Below, in pieces: positions 1 through 12,514 of a stretch of 64,000 nt of DNA. Position numbers and translations under genes: made by a program. Source of the DNA: Panorpa germanica. Its lineage: Eukaryota > Arthropoda > Insecta > Mecoptera > Panorpidae. The stretch lies in the NCBI GenBank assembly GCA_963678705.1, contig OY783203.1:43338347-43402346 (forward strand), read 5' to 3'. The notes under the pieces were generated by a model. That model was given only the letters and a program-made list of their open reading frames with translations. It was not told where the DNA came from and did not search any database. Every line of letters begins with the position of its first letter. Within the stretch, counting starts at the first letter, position 1.

Positions 1-1114
1 TCAGTTGTTATGTAACACATTTGCATATTCAATTATACTTTTTATCATTAATTTATGATCTATATCAAATTACTTAACAGCATTCTCCATTCATGAATTT
101 TTATTATAAAATATAAATTCTGTGTTTGAAAATAACATAGAAAGAACTTTTAAATTGTATAAGACTTCATGTTAAGCAGAAAGCAGTGGTTGAGAGTATT
201 TATACTAGACCTCAGACTGCTGTGTCTTCCAGTTCAATCACTGGTAATAACTGCCAACAGAGCAAGAAAGAAGAGAACATCTACGAACCAACTATAGTTT
301 GTTCTACAAAAGTTGAACAATACGTGAAGTAGTTTTAGTGATTAGTCACACATTTGATGTGAGTACAAAAACAGATTTAAGATTCATCCAAAATAGAGTT
401 CTATACATATTCGCACGTGGATAGAGCAACGTAATGCTAAAATTATTAGAATAGGAAATATTAACTGTAGTTTTGTTTCTATTGATAATGCAAGAATAAA
501 ATATATCTTTTGTCTGATTTGTTTTTTGTTTATAATTTAATGTGTGTTTACTTTTTGGTGACAAAATTAGGTTAGACAATAATTTAAAAATGATGTAGGT
601 GGGGGTTCATTGTATTTTTTTTGTTATTTAAACACATATAATTAGTACCTACAATTATTTTTATAAAAAGGGTATCCACGAAAGCTAACGAATTGTCGTT
701 TAAATTAATATTACAGCTGGTGATAATTTTTAAATTTTGTGGGAATTTGATAAAACTGTAAAATATAATTGTTATGTCGCAGTTTACTTTATGTACCCGC
801 ACATTTATGTATACTCGTACATATACATACATTTATAGTATGTGCGATATTTATTCCATGTTAAAACTCGTTGCGTGCAAGTGGTATCAATTTAAAATGA
901 AATATATATAAAACTATTATACAGCGCACAGGCAAAGAAGGTGGTGTATAGTATAGTAATAGTCCAGGAGGGTTATTAACAAAAATTATTTATTCACTAA
1001 TATCTTTATGTGTAATGAATATAACTACAAAGAATAAATAGTATATGTAATCAAACAGAAATGGTACATGTAAATCAAGTATTAACCATCGGTAATACTC
1101 TTTTTTGTCGGTCA
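1..1114. other. Intergenic, AT-rich, no gene seen
   Basis: I see no convincing coding sequence here; the short open frames lack conserved motifs. A SINE head lies at about 180-262 and is listed separately. The remainder is AT-rich unique or unidentified sequence. Confidence 0.5.
180..262 (+). mobile_element. tRNA-derived SINE, 5' head fragment
   Basis: The text around cagtggttgagag, followed by gactgctgtgtcttc and a degraded B-box-like ttcaatcactgg, matches the head of the SINE family that recurs through the window. The body and the taaataaa tail are absent or too diverged to recognise. Confidence 0.5.
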
Positions 1115-1486
1115 TCATACTAGCTCAAATGGCTTAGTTCTCTTTAGCCTTCTTGTCAGCCCATCCGTGTGCAGCAGGTGAAGCGCTTCCACGTTGACAT
1201 GGTGTTGTAGACGTTGCTCGTGCTTTCTTGCTATTTTCGTAATTTCTTTAGCTACTGTAGTTACTTTGAGATCCCTATGTATATCGCTATTGCGGACATA
1301 CCATGGTGCATTCACTATGTTCCTCAGAACTTTATTTAGGAAAGTCTGAATACATATGATGTTGCATTTCTTAGTACAGCCCCATAGCTGGATTCCATAT
1401 GTCCAAACTGGTTTCAATATTTGCTTATACAGCATGAGTTTGTTATGTATGGATAATGTGGATTTGCGTCCCATTAGCCAGTACAT
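1115..1486 (-). pseudogene. Jockey-like LINE, 3' end of reverse transcriptase ORF, 5'-truncated
   Basis: This 123-codon open frame resembles the C-terminal end of the ORF2 polyprotein of jockey-clade non-LTR retrotransposons. Hallmarks are a YWLMGRKS start, YKQILKPVWTYGIQLWG, an NAPWYVRN segment, an HEQRL segment and a terminal RLKRTKPFEL. In full elements this lies downstream of the reverse-transcriptase palm and thumb. No endonuclease or palm motifs are seen upstream on this strand, so the copy is 5'-truncated, which is typical of target-primed reverse transcription. It ends in a stop with a short 3' sequence beyond it. It cannot encode an active enzyme. The element family is recognised with fair confidence; the exact family name is not. 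Confidence 0.8.
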
Positions 1487-3500
1487 TTTCTTGTATCTTA
1501 TTCTAAGATATAAGAAAATTGTTATTAAATAGCGTAATTTTACTGGACTATAGAATTGCGTATAACCTACAATCTAACTTTACAAATGTTTAAAGGTTCA
1601 CACAGCAATCAACGGTTTCCGGTCCATGTGGCCATCGTTACCGTCGCGTCGTAAGCTCGTAAGCATTATGTCTATGTAACAAGTGTTTTTATTTTCTGTT
1701 TCATTATTTCATTATAAAAAGCAAAACCAGTGAATACTGCGACTGAATACTGACGACTCCACGACGATGGATACTTAAGTGTAGGGAATCGAACCGTGAC
1801 ATGATAATATGTATTATAATGTTAGGTTAGAAAAATTTACGTTCCATGCTTTGATGGAATATAATCATAGACGTGATTTTAAATTGTCCATAAATTTAAA
1901 TTTAAATGTTTTACACATAAATGTTTTATTTGAAGATTACTAGTGTGTTATTTTTATAGCAACAAACAACACGATATCAAATCGTAATAATTTAAAGGGT
2001 CAACAAAAGTTCATTCTTTTATATGTCATTTTGAAAATAAGAAAATTGCAAGCTGTTTGCAAGATTTGTAACGTTACACGCGCTCAAAATATTATGTCTT
2101 TGCCACACATGCGTGTTCGAGATCAAATGTTCGACAGAGAGATGTTCGTGTGGACAGAAATTTCGTATTTCTCATTTCGCTCATGTCGTATCCGTACATC
2201 AACACAAAAACATGAGTAGGCAGATGGTTTGATAAATGATTGTTCACACCCACCTAACCTCGAAAAAAAAAGCTTCGACACAGGATACTTTAAGATCCTG
2301 CTTTAGAACTTCTATACATTGGTTCATTCTGGTTTATAATTTTCATAAAGACACTGTTTTAAAACTTTAGACGGGCATAGCTGATTAAGTGAAGGTAAGT
2401 CTCTTTCCTAATTTTTTATTTTAAAAAACTTTAAACGAATTTTCTGTAACAAGTTTTTTAACACAAGTCTTTGCATTCTATGACCGTATTAAAGTATTAA
2501 TTTTTACTATATTTTTTTTTGCCAAAGACTGTGAAAAAACCCTGGTTTTCTTTTTAATCTCCGCTAATTTTTTAGCAACAAATATTGATATCTATAGAAT
2601 GTGCGAGTCATACTGAATCTAATATATTTTTTATTTTTTCGGTTAAGATGAGTCGTTATCGAGATATCAACACAGCGACTTATCTACTTTTCGAGGAGTT
2701 ACGTTTCGCTGTTATTTTGTGTATAAAAAGTATTTAAAATAAATTTAAAAAAATTGTTTTTTTGTATTTCGAAAGAGTTAAGCTCAACAAATTTTATATG
2801 AATATCTGTAATAATAAGTTTTTAAAAAAATTTGCAAATATAGCCTTTTTTGAGCATCTAAAGCAGAATGAACCCTTAAAAGAATTCGATTATTCAACCA
2901 TAATTCGATTGAAATTGATTAATAAATGAGTATTCCCCCTCTAGAATAATAACTACTTACTAAATCTTTCGATTTAACTATTTTTCACTAAATGTATCCA
3001 ATAGTTAATTTTATATGATTTATAAAATGTGTTAGCGCTATATAAAATATAAACAATAAAACGATATATTTAATGTTAAAACAGTTATGTGTATCTGCTA
3101 GGACGAAGTGTAGCACATGCCAAGTAAGAATATCCTGGAGGTACAAGAAAATTAAAGATAACACTCGCCCGCACACGGGCAAGGCATGGGCACGGGCGCA
3201 CACCACGCATAAGTTCAATGTTAACTGCACGGAACTTGTAAGGTGATCTGTAAAAATCACATAAACCTGTAATTAAAGAATAAATATAACGAGGTTGTTG
3301 GCTTTCTTCCGAATGAGAACTACATTATCAAATTATGTATACTAATATTTCTATTTTAGACTAGTTCCTCGCAAAAAAGTGAGGTGTGCTAAATTGCTTC
3401 AACGATGAACTGTTGAATAAAGAGATATTCGCACAAATATAAATCATTGTCATATTTATTTAACATATCCAAATATAACGACGTAATATTATATTACGAC
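1487..3500. other. Intergenic, no gene recognised
   Basis: No coding region is supported. A possible small inverted-repeat element occupies 2321-2874 and is listed separately. A short GC-richer stretch with tandem acgggc-like words at about 3165-3200 has no recognisable identity. Confidence 0.4.
2321..2874. mobile_element. Possible MITE with 11-bp terminal inverted repeats
   Basis: The left edge reads ggttcattctg and the right edge reads cagaatgaacc, an exact 11-bp inverted match about 550 bp apart. The interior is non-coding and AT-rich. I could not find a convincing target-site duplication, so this may be coincidental. Confidence 0.3.
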
Positions 3501-3520
3501 TAGTTATGACTAAGGAAGGA

Positions 3521-3900
3521 TTGATATGCGATAAAAATTCTAAAATATGTGCATATAATATGCAGTTATTTTAGTGAAATATACAAATCAAGACAAAAAG
3601 TGAAGAAATTTATTAGACAGTAAATTTTCAGATACAAAATTTTATTTATTATTAAACATATCAGTTACCCTAAAGTCTTATTCTTTTAGAAAATTAGTAA
3701 TTGATATGGTACACATTTTTTAATGTTCAAACAAAAACCACTGTCTCTGAAAATTTAATACCATACCGGGACATCGTAGACCAATCAACCCTGAAACCAG
3801 CCCCTAAAAATTCTGAAACCAACTCTTTCAGGAATACCTAAAATAAATACAAATAATTTCAAATATGCAATAAAAACTAGATAAATTGCACAAATATGCA
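3521..3900. repeat. Unidentified dispersed repeat, copy 1
   Basis: Begins aaggattgatatgcgataa and shares several collinear blocks with 8424-8790: the opening, the acagtaaattttcag block, a region of Rare CCC-rich words (aaaccagcccct / aaatcaacccct) and an atatgcaataaa-type end. The family is unidentified, with no coding capacity. Confidence 0.6.
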
Positions 3901-5790
3901 TTTTCTCTGAAATACAAGTCCAATGTATTTTGATTGATTAGATTGTATTTAAAAACAACCCAAAGGAGTAAGAGCTACCATATACCGAGCTAAGATTATG
4001 CTAACCGAGAGGGCATTAGGTTGAACAAATTGGTAGAGGTTTTTTCAATGATTTCCTGAAAAATATTTGAAAATGTTTTGAAAAAACCCTAATCGAATGA
4101 TTAATATCATATATGTTGTCCTAAAAGGACGGACGTATGCTTTAATTTTCGTTATACTATTTACACAAATATTTTATTATAAATAAAATATCTGAATCAT
4201 AAAATATACATTTCATTATCTTACAAATTCACCGCTACTTCAGCGCGTGCATGACGTCATTCTTGAGATGCGGACGGCAACGGACAACGGGCAAGGACCC
4301 CGAGGCCTAAGCTGGACAACTGGTCAATTACTATAGGATTGTATTGGAATATGGTACTCTACCATTCTAGCATTCTGACACTGCAGAGGCTTCGCCACCT
4401 TACTGCTAACAATTCAGATCCACTTCGGCGCTCACTACTATCGTTATCTACATATCTGCCTATCTTCGTATCCGTACGTGAATTTTAATAGTAAATCTTA
4501 ACTTGTGCAGCTAGGGATGAGAAAACGGAAGCAATGTTTAGAAAAAATCGATGTTATTATTTTGTGTTTTTTTATTTTACTTGTTTTATTTTACATAACA
4601 CATAGTTTTTACATTTCTTCCATTTCGTTTTTCTCCATAGTAATCTATTTGAATTTAAATGTTATATATCGGGTTGATTAAATATATTTACTGTTTTGCT
4701 AAATTGCTAAATATTTCATGTATTTAAGGTAATATTCACAATTGCCTATAAAAAATATACATTAACGTAGTTCCAGTGAAACCACTTTTCGATAGATTTT
4801 TTTAAATATTTGTTTATCTCGAAGTTTCAGAATTTCAGGCTCATCTCCCATTTGAAGCGTGTAAAACTTCCTGTCCGCCCTATTATTTTCTATTATACAC
4901 AAGAAATGTCTCGATAGAATTTTGAAAAAATTAAAGTTTAGTATTCGACATATAATTAATTAAAATATATTTTTAAATTACAACAGCTTCTTTTCATGGT
5001 CAATAGTGATCCAGCAACGCTACGCGCAAAAGTACCACAAGTAGTATGGAATAAAGAATGGGAATCATAAATCTTTGATGATGATAATGCATTTTTAACA
5101 TTGCAGCATTTTGCAAAGTTGACAGGTCATCGTAATCGAAAATATTTGATATTATGAGTGGGTATGCAGAGGTTTCGGATAATACTTATTGTTCTGACTA
5201 TACTATACCACGCTGGAACTTTCAGGAAAATATTATATTTTAATAGTACAATGAAAAACTATTTTTAGCTAAGTAAATCTTATACCCTAAAGATCTTGAA
5301 TGTGAACAATATCGAAACCATGCATATTTCTTTTTTTTGTTGAGCATCCTTATTATAGTAGAACGTGCTTGAGCCTACTAGCATTGGAGCTATAGTTACA
5401 AATATAATAAAACATATTTTACGTTATATATATATTTTATAAAATAAAATTACCATATATACCAAATAAAATACAATGTTTTTATCATCAACTCTTCTTT
5501 ATACATATTATTAGTCTTCCGTATGTTGGTATGAAAGTAATGTCTTATTTTCTTATAAAGAAATTATAAAATTATTTACGATTATACGTATTTCACATTT
5601 GAATATTAAACGATCAATTTATATCTTCGTATGTGTAGATACAAGACGTTGACGTACAACAGTTACTCTATTTTACAATGTAATGGCTGGTATCTCTGCC
5701 TCATATTGACTCATGTTGCATGATATGTCAATTTGAATATTTGATATGTGACCGAAATCCGAAATCAACGAATTCCTCATATATATTCAC
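3901..5790. other. Intergenic, no gene recognised
   Basis: AT-rich with a locally GC-richer patch at about 4230-4480. No open frame carries a recognisable domain and no element ends were found. Confidence 0.35.
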
Positions 5791-5945
5791 TCATATACTG
5801 CTGCCTGATAAGTTTCTGATTAGACTTGCACATAATGAATTTAATTTAATAACACAACCCAAAAAATTTAACTCTGGTTCGGCGATCGAAACCGAAGACA
5901 GCAGTTAGTGTCAAGCATCAATTCTGTAGCCACTGCGTCATTAGC
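5790..5945 (-). mobile_element. tRNA-derived SINE, minus strand
   Basis: Read on the minus strand it shows the SINE head (gccactgcgtc complement), the gactgctgtctt region, a B-box-like segment and the body word gcctgataagtttctgatta on the given strand. The copy is diverged and lacks a clear tail. Confidence 0.6.
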
Positions 5946-7105
5946 AAATTTAGCAAGCATGAGACAGCGCTGCCGGACAAATTTCTGCCTGTGAACATTT
6001 ATGAACAATGAAAGTGTGACACGCCTAAATTAAATAACGTTTTAATAAACTGGCATTATATGCTAGTAGAAAAATCTTTATTCAAATTAAAAACTCGGAG
6101 AAGTTTTTCTTCTTAAACAATTTTAACAACATGTTTCATTCATTCATCATATTACTTTGGTTTACTTAAATTTATTTGTCTATGTCACAAGTGTTACCAG
6201 TAAAAGAAAAAGATGTACTTCTTTTCGCTATCAAATCGCACAACAAGTTTTTCGCAAAGTGTAAAATATGAATTAATAATAAATGTTTACCACCAACCCT
6301 CTGTTATTAGCAAACATTTATTAAGTGGTGGCAGACGTTTCAAAACAATGTTTGTTTTGGTGAGAATGCAGCTCATGACTCAACATCTCAGTGGAATATG
6401 CATCTCTATATCCATTCCATCATAAAATATTATAATTGCTTAAAATTTAGATCTCGACTTCTGATGATAACGTAATTTCCTGGCAGAAAACAAAGCGTCT
6501 GCGAAATAAAATATAAAACAATGGTGAAAGCAACAAATCAACATAGAAAAACTAGCGGACTGGTAGATAAAAAAACATAACCTGCACGTTGTAAATAGGC
6601 CAAGAGTGTTTTGTTATAAATAACCTGAGGTCTCATACATCATCATAACATGGATCTGCATGGGATAAATAATCAGACTGACACATGTATTGTTTATATT
6701 ATTATGTTGGCACTTCGCGTCAATGTACTGTTATAGATAAATATAGAAAAAGTAGAACCAGAGAGTACTTCTTATAATAAAGCGACATCAAGATTTGATA
6801 GAAGATTTTGAGACACAAATCTGTTATAAACACGAATCGTGATGATTGGTATCAGGGCCGCTTTTAGAATCAGTGCTATTTTTTCCAAAAATTTCAAAAT
6901 TCTTACAAATAAAAAAAATCATTTTGAAACAATTTTTTATAATGCAGACCCATAGCTGACTATATTGCCTATGCTTAAAAGCAGCTCTGATTGATATACG
7001 AGTATAGCCGCAGTGCTCCAACGTAATAAATATACAAAAAAAAAACATACATACATGCTCGTATATTTTTAATGTTATTATTAATTTAAAATAGAAAAAT
7101 AATAT
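5946..7105. other. Intergenic, no gene recognised
   Basis: Only short uninformative open frames are present. No RNA gene or repeat was recognised. Confidence 0.35.
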
Positions 7106-7188
7106 ACTAAAAAATCGGGATCGAACCCGAATCTCAGCCGTCTGGCATTAAGTATAAATGCTCTCAGCCACTGTGTTATCAACAGCAC
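7106..7188 (-). mobile_element. tRNA-derived SINE, minus-strand head
   Basis: The complement carries a well-kept B box (ggttcgatcccg) and the cacagtggctgagagcatt head at the canonical spacing. Only the tRNA-like head is recognisable. Confidence 0.65.
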
Positions 7189-7493
7189 CTTTACTCAGTT
7201 GTTTAATCTTAAATCTTTCTTGTTATGACAAAGCGAACATTTTCTTCGGACAGGCATGTCTCCAGTGTTTCGATTTCGAAACGATTTATCAAAGAACTAT
7301 TTCTATAAAAATTTGGCAATTTAAGTTTACCGAAAGCTATGAACCGACCTTAAATGAAGTGCGAAAGAAATCTCATACCTACACTGTAAAGAGGCGTCCA
7401 AAGCATTTTTTGATCAATTTTTATTACAGTGTAGGAGCGAGCATAAGTACACAAATTCGCAGTGTGGCTCTAGAAAAACCTACAAATTATAAA

Positions 7494-7494
<1 letters not shown>

Positions 7495-7559
<65 letters not shown>
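7495..7559. repeat. (TA)n microsatellite
   Basis: About 30 uninterrupted TA units. The long open frame that crosses it (7158-7823) is an artefact of this repeat, translated as alternating Tyr-Ile. Confidence 0.95.
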
Positions 7560-7562
<3 letters not shown>

Positions 7563-7727
7563 TATAAGTATGTATATCACTGGTTCAGAAATCTAATTTA
7601 CAAATTAATGAAAAATACAACTACATGTCAATTGTTTCTCTTTGATCTCTTTCATTTCACCAATTTAGTAATTGACACAGTTTTGCATACCTACGCCATC
7701 ATTAACAACTCGTATCTCACCTATTTA

Positions 7728-7748
7728 ACACACACACACACACACACA
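7728..7748. repeat. (CA)n microsatellite
   Basis: About ten CA units. Confidence 0.9.
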
Positions 7749-7829
7749 ACAATTAACAGAACAACAATCTATAACATTAATAGCTCTGAAAGAAGTTACC
7801 TTACATTAGGAACTCATTTGTAGGGGCTC

Positions 7830-8420
7830 CAGATACTACGAGGCCCCTGCAGCTGTAGTAACCAAAGATGAGTGGGGCAGGGGGGAAGGGCGAACCTTCC
7901 AGGTTGTAGGTTGAATTTGATTTGTTACTACGTTCCTTATGCGGTGGCTTCTATAAGCATTATGCATATCGGAATTTGTTGTTCTCTCTAACTATAAATT
8001 AAATAATTTATATTTATTTGTTTGTTTACTATTTATGAGTGTATGATATGTAATCATTTTACAGGTTTACACTTTACAAATGCATTTACATGTATGATTT
8101 GTCATCGTATAGAAAAGTAGTGTATTGATATTTCATTAGGTTGTATAGCGCTCTCCGACCCTCTGTAAATGACTGACACTCTATTAATGGGCGACCTTCT
8201 GGTCTGGATCAGTTCATGCATTGATATTGTTAGTTTTTTTATGCAATCATAAAAATCGTAACAAATATAACATTTGCAAAAAAATAAATCTGCCTTGTTC
8301 CGATTTTAGACGTCAAATAAAAAAATGAGTCACTCCATGTCGTTGAACAAATATGTCAAACTTTGTGTGTTCTACACGATTCCATAATTTAGTTACTTTC
8401 CGAATTCATGCATTATTTGT
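7830..8420. other. Intergenic, G-rich patch then AT-rich, no gene
   Basis: A short GC-rich patch at 7824-7905 (ggggctcc ... aggcccctg, gggcaggggggaaggg) resembles a degraded transposon end but has no demonstrable partner. The remainder shows nothing recognisable. Confidence 0.3.
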
Positions 8421-8423
8421 AGG

Positions 8424-8790
8424 GCAAGGATTGATATGCGATAAAAATCCATAAATATGCACATATAAAATGATTTATTTTTAGGAAATATACAAGTAAA
8501 AACCAAAATATTCAAGTGAAAATATTTATTGCACAGTAAATTTTCAGTTATAAGGACATCATCTTGAAAATTGGTATTTAATATAATATACACTTTTTAA
8601 TTTTAAAACAAATATCTCTGTTTTTGAGAATTTAATTAGAATTCGGAACATTGTAAACCATCCGACACTAAAATCAACCCCTGATAACCCTGAAAACAAC
8701 TGTTTAACACCCAAAATAAAACAACTAAATTAAAATATACAATAATAATATGTAAAAACTACACACGCAAAAATATGCAATAAATTATAT
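8424..8790. repeat. Unidentified dispersed repeat, copy 2
   Basis: Second copy of the repeat at 3521-3900, in the same orientation and starting with the same aaggattgatatgcgataa. Collinear similarity continues for roughly 350 bp with many substitutions, so the insertion is old. Confidence 0.6.
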
Positions 8791-9126
8791 ATATATTATA
8801 TATAACTTTGTTCTAATTATTATTATGATTTAACACATCATGGCACCTCATAGCGCCTTTGGTTATGGGAATGCAACCATAGTTACGCTTAGAAAGAATT
8901 CATGTGATTTTCTTCAACTATAAATATATACTATAATTTTATTTCTTTACTTAGCTTTATAGGTTTTTAAAGTAACAAAACACGTAAATATTATACATAT
9001 TTTCAATTATTAAAATGTAGTGTAGTGGAAAATTACATGCAGTCATTTTCCAAATAGCTTACAGTGTGTTTACTAGTACAGCAAAATATTTCTCGATTTG
9101 TTTATGAAGTTATATGTTTCAGCAAA

Positions 9127-9250
9127 GTACAGTGTCTTCGAGTTCGTTTCTCGGATCAGCGCTATATTTTTTGTGTTTGGCTGTTATCAAGTTCTTTTTG
9201 TAATTTCCTTACATAATCATAAACTTATTACATATATGAGGCGTCAAAAT
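9127..9250 (+). mobile_element. tRNA-derived SINE, body fragment
   Basis: Carries tacagtgtcttcgagttcg, a degraded B box, then the family body: tcagcgctatatttt, tttggctgttatcaagtt and atatgaggc. The 5' head is truncated. Confidence 0.65.
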
Positions 9251-9741
9251 AATAATTTTAATCAAATAACACATTTTTGTTTTGCAAGTTGAAGTTACAG
9301 CTTAGGCTTAATCACGATTTCAAGATTAAAACTAGCTACTAGAATAGATACATTTTATCAGGTATTTTCCGAGAAATAATATCAGTGACGCGAATAAAAT
9401 CTAAAAGAGTCACTGGATCCCACGTCTCTTAGTACAGCGTATACCAACAATCAACTGCTCAACTCTTCGTGCTCGTCCATACGACTGAATGTCTGCGCGT
9501 CCATACCAGAGCGGTCGTGTACTTATACTTTATAATATAACTTAAGTTATACTTTAACGTATATAATTTTGGGCAGAATAAACACCTACAGTTTGAACTA
9601 ATGACCATTGGAATCATGTGGAGCGAATTTTTAAACTATAAAAATACAAAGTTACTATAAAATTAACTATCAAAATATAAACTTTGACCTCGATAATATC
9701 ATTATTCTTGGATATTATATAGTCATTATATATATACATAT

Positions 9742-9743
<2 letters not shown>

Positions 9744-9805
<62 letters not shown>
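9744..9805. repeat. (TA)n microsatellite
   Basis: About 30 TA units in an AT-rich flank. Confidence 0.95.
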
Positions 9806-9808
<3 letters not shown>

Positions 9809-10494
9809 TATCTTAAAATATGAATGTACCGGTAAAAATTTGCTATAAAATTGGTTTATTTATAAGGATTTTATTGGATTTTAAAGAAAAAACGTGACTA
9901 AAAAATGATAGAGTGACTCTAATATTTATTAGTTTACTTATTTATTATTTTATTATATTATTTATTTATTTATTACATATATCTAAAAAAGGTTCTTTTA
10001 TGGTTCTATTCATCCAAAAGAGATTATTTTATGATTTTTATATCAGTGGAACTAATTTTTTTACATATATAAAAGCACATGTTAAGCGAAATTAAGCGGG
10101 TTAAGTCAAAGTCCTGATATTCAGTCGTTTATAAAAGTTTAAATATTTTTTATGAATTTATGTGGAATATGATTATAACATATAGTTATAATAAAATTAA
10201 AATGACCGCCAACCTCGCAATGGAGGCGTAACGTGCTCGTTCTTACTCCATGGATGTCAATTATCGATTCTCGATTATGCTTAGTACAGTAATACAAGCA
10301 GCAGTCAATACTTATTTATAATTTATTGCTATGAAAAATACATATGTTACTTGTAGTTCCTGTAATAAACCTCAAAATATAATGGCTTTTCTTGTATATA
10401 TAATAATATATATAAAATATTTAAAACTTGCTGACTGAAAGTTTTGCATTTTATTATATAAATAACATAATTTTACAGTTATTTTTTGTTTCAG
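9806..10494. other. 5' flank of the RASSF gene, upstream exon not located
   Basis: A splice acceptor (tttgtttcag) immediately precedes the first coding exon of the RASSF gene, so at least one untranslated exon must lie upstream, here or further left. I could not identify its donor. A slightly GC-richer island at about 10200-10290 is the most gene-like stretch. Confidence 0.4.
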
Positions 10495-10498
10495 CATA

Positions 10499-12514
10499 AT
10501 GGCTTGGTCTGGGTATGACATTAACGACAGTTGTGATAGCCTGTCACAGGAAGAAGCTTCCGGTACTTCTGATGGTGAAGAAGTTCCAATTTGGGTTCGT
10601 GGTGAACAGCGTTGGGTATCAGGTGTAACACATGAAACAACATGCTCCGACCTAGTAATAGTTCTTTTGCAAGATCAAGCAGAAGGAGTTTATTCTGGAT
10701 TATCAAGGCCAATTAACCCACAAGAATATGTTATCACAGAAAGATGGCGGAGAGTAGAACAACCTTTAGATTCAAGAACAAAAATACTAAAAATATGGAA
10801 TGCTTGGGGAGAAGCTCAAGCTGAGGTATTGACTGCACTTTTAATATTTAATTTGCTGATATACGGTATTGGCAAGTACCTATTAATTGTTTTATTTAAA
10901 TTTAGGTCAGGTTTTCACTGCGTCGAACGTCTGAACATGAAAACGGTGGAGACAGCGGGCGAGAAAGTCCTACAGGTAGCACAAATAGCGCTCTAGGAAA
11001 AAGAAGGCATCGACACAATAAATCAATATATTCTACTTCATTTTCTGTTAATACAATACATCCAAAAAGATTACTGAATATGGAAGGTAGAAGAGATAGC
11101 CATCGAAAAGGAATTGAGCAGCTTATGAAGTTGATCCTTGCACAGGGTGAAACAATTCAACATCAACTTCAAAAATTAAGGTACAAATGTTAATAGTTAG
11201 TACCTTATTACCTGCAATTATTATAATCTGGACCTATCTGGTCCATCTGGTTATTTAGAAAATAAAATCAAAATTAAGGAACATTAAAAATATTTCGAGA
11301 ACAACAAATTTTAAAATAAGTATTAACAAAGTTAAAAAATGACTTAGACAATTGCAGTAAATTACAGATATATTATGAACCACTAGAAATAATAATAGAC
11401 TGTTTTTAATTACAGAGATCGAGAAACTCAGATATCAAATATTGAAGAAGAGACACATCGATCCCGAGTTAAGGAGCACGGAAGCAATTATTTATTGGAA
11501 GCATATCTAAGTGGTCTCCCAGGAGAATGTGATCACATTAGAGACCAAGAAAAAACCCATAGTGACAGTGGGGTAGTTACCGAAGGAGGCAGTGATCAAG
11601 CAACATCCCCAGAAGCTTCCAGTTCTCCAGTAAATGGAAATCCAAAATCAACCAAAAATGACGACAGCATGAAAACCAAATCTAAAGAGAGATCTATTAA
11701 TAATACTGATGAATTATATAATGAACCTTACGAAGACCTAAATAACGCCATCAGTTCAACTCCAAAGAAGAAAACACGTTCTAAACGTGAAACGGAACTA
11801 ATGAAGGAACATTTATTAACAAAGAACTATACTGAGACTCTAAGTCGAGAGAAAGATGAGTGTAAAGATGATGCATCTGACACTGAATCTCATATATCGA
11901 ATTTACGAGCTCAAATTAATGTTTTTGAAAAGTTAGTTGTACTTAACAAACATCTTCAGCGCGAAGAAGAATTATTAGTTAGATTAGGTGCAAAATGCCG
12001 ACGATATGAGACCAAAGCCAAAGAAGGACAATCTGAAGAAGAATTACGTCAAGCCTTAGACGAGATTAAACAAACAACTGAGAAAAGTACAACAGAAATG
12101 GAAAGAAATTCAATGCAGCTCGAAGAGGCTGACAAACTTCTTCGATCCAGAGCAGATACGTTAAATCGTTTACACGTAGAGCTAGAGCAAGCTGAACATG
12201 AACATGAACAACTACATTACGATATGGTAAATTATCACGCTGCCCAACAAAATTATCAATTGAAATATATAGTTTTAAATGAACCAAAGAATGTAGATAA
12301 TGTTAGCACTGGGCAGCAAATATCGAATGCACTAGCTAAAGGGCAATATTCTAACATTAATCATTTCGCTAATGTAAATACTGTGAGTCCAGCTGGGAAA
12401 ATTGGTCCCAAGAAAATGCTACGATCTGTAAATGACGTTGTGGATTCAAATTCAGATACAGGACTAAGTTCTCTTAGTGAAGAAGGAGCATCAGCGTTAA
12501 ATACTCTTGTTTAG
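10499..12514 (+). CDS. meru: RASSF9/10-type N-terminal RASSF protein (Drosophila Meru-like)
   Basis: Three coding exons, 10499-10825, 10906-11180 and 11416-12514, join in phase to 566 codons. The start is the first ATG after an acceptor at 10494. An N-terminal Ras-association domain spans about residues 30-120 (IWVRGEQRWVSGVT, TTCSDLVIVLL, PQEYVITERWRRVEQ, TKILKIWNAWGEAQAE). It aligns closely with vertebrate RASSF10, including the following segment QKLRDRETQ...RVKEHGSNYLLEAYL. A long charged coiled coil covers about residues 355-480. There is no SARAH domain, as in the RASSF7-10 group. The C-terminus ends Asn-Thr-Leu-Val, a class I PDZ-ligand pattern. In flies Meru links planar and apicobasal polarity in sensory organ precursors; a similar scaffold role is inferred. 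Convergent with the zinc-finger gene downstream. The family call is firm; 9 versus 10 orthology is inferred from the RASSF10-like match. Confidence 0.92.

Noticed and set aside
1995-2025. A further end for the 2321-2874 element (agggtcaacaaaagttcattctt)
   Set aside because: Only partial similarity to the inverted repeat; not convincing as a boundary.
7158-7823. 221-codon open frame on the plus strand
   Set aside because: It runs through the (TA)n and (CA)n microsatellites, giving Tyr-Ile and Thr-His runs, and has no domain or conserved segment.
12066-12287. Minus-strand open frame inside the RASSF last exon
   Set aside because: Antisense shadow of the coiled-coil coding sequence.
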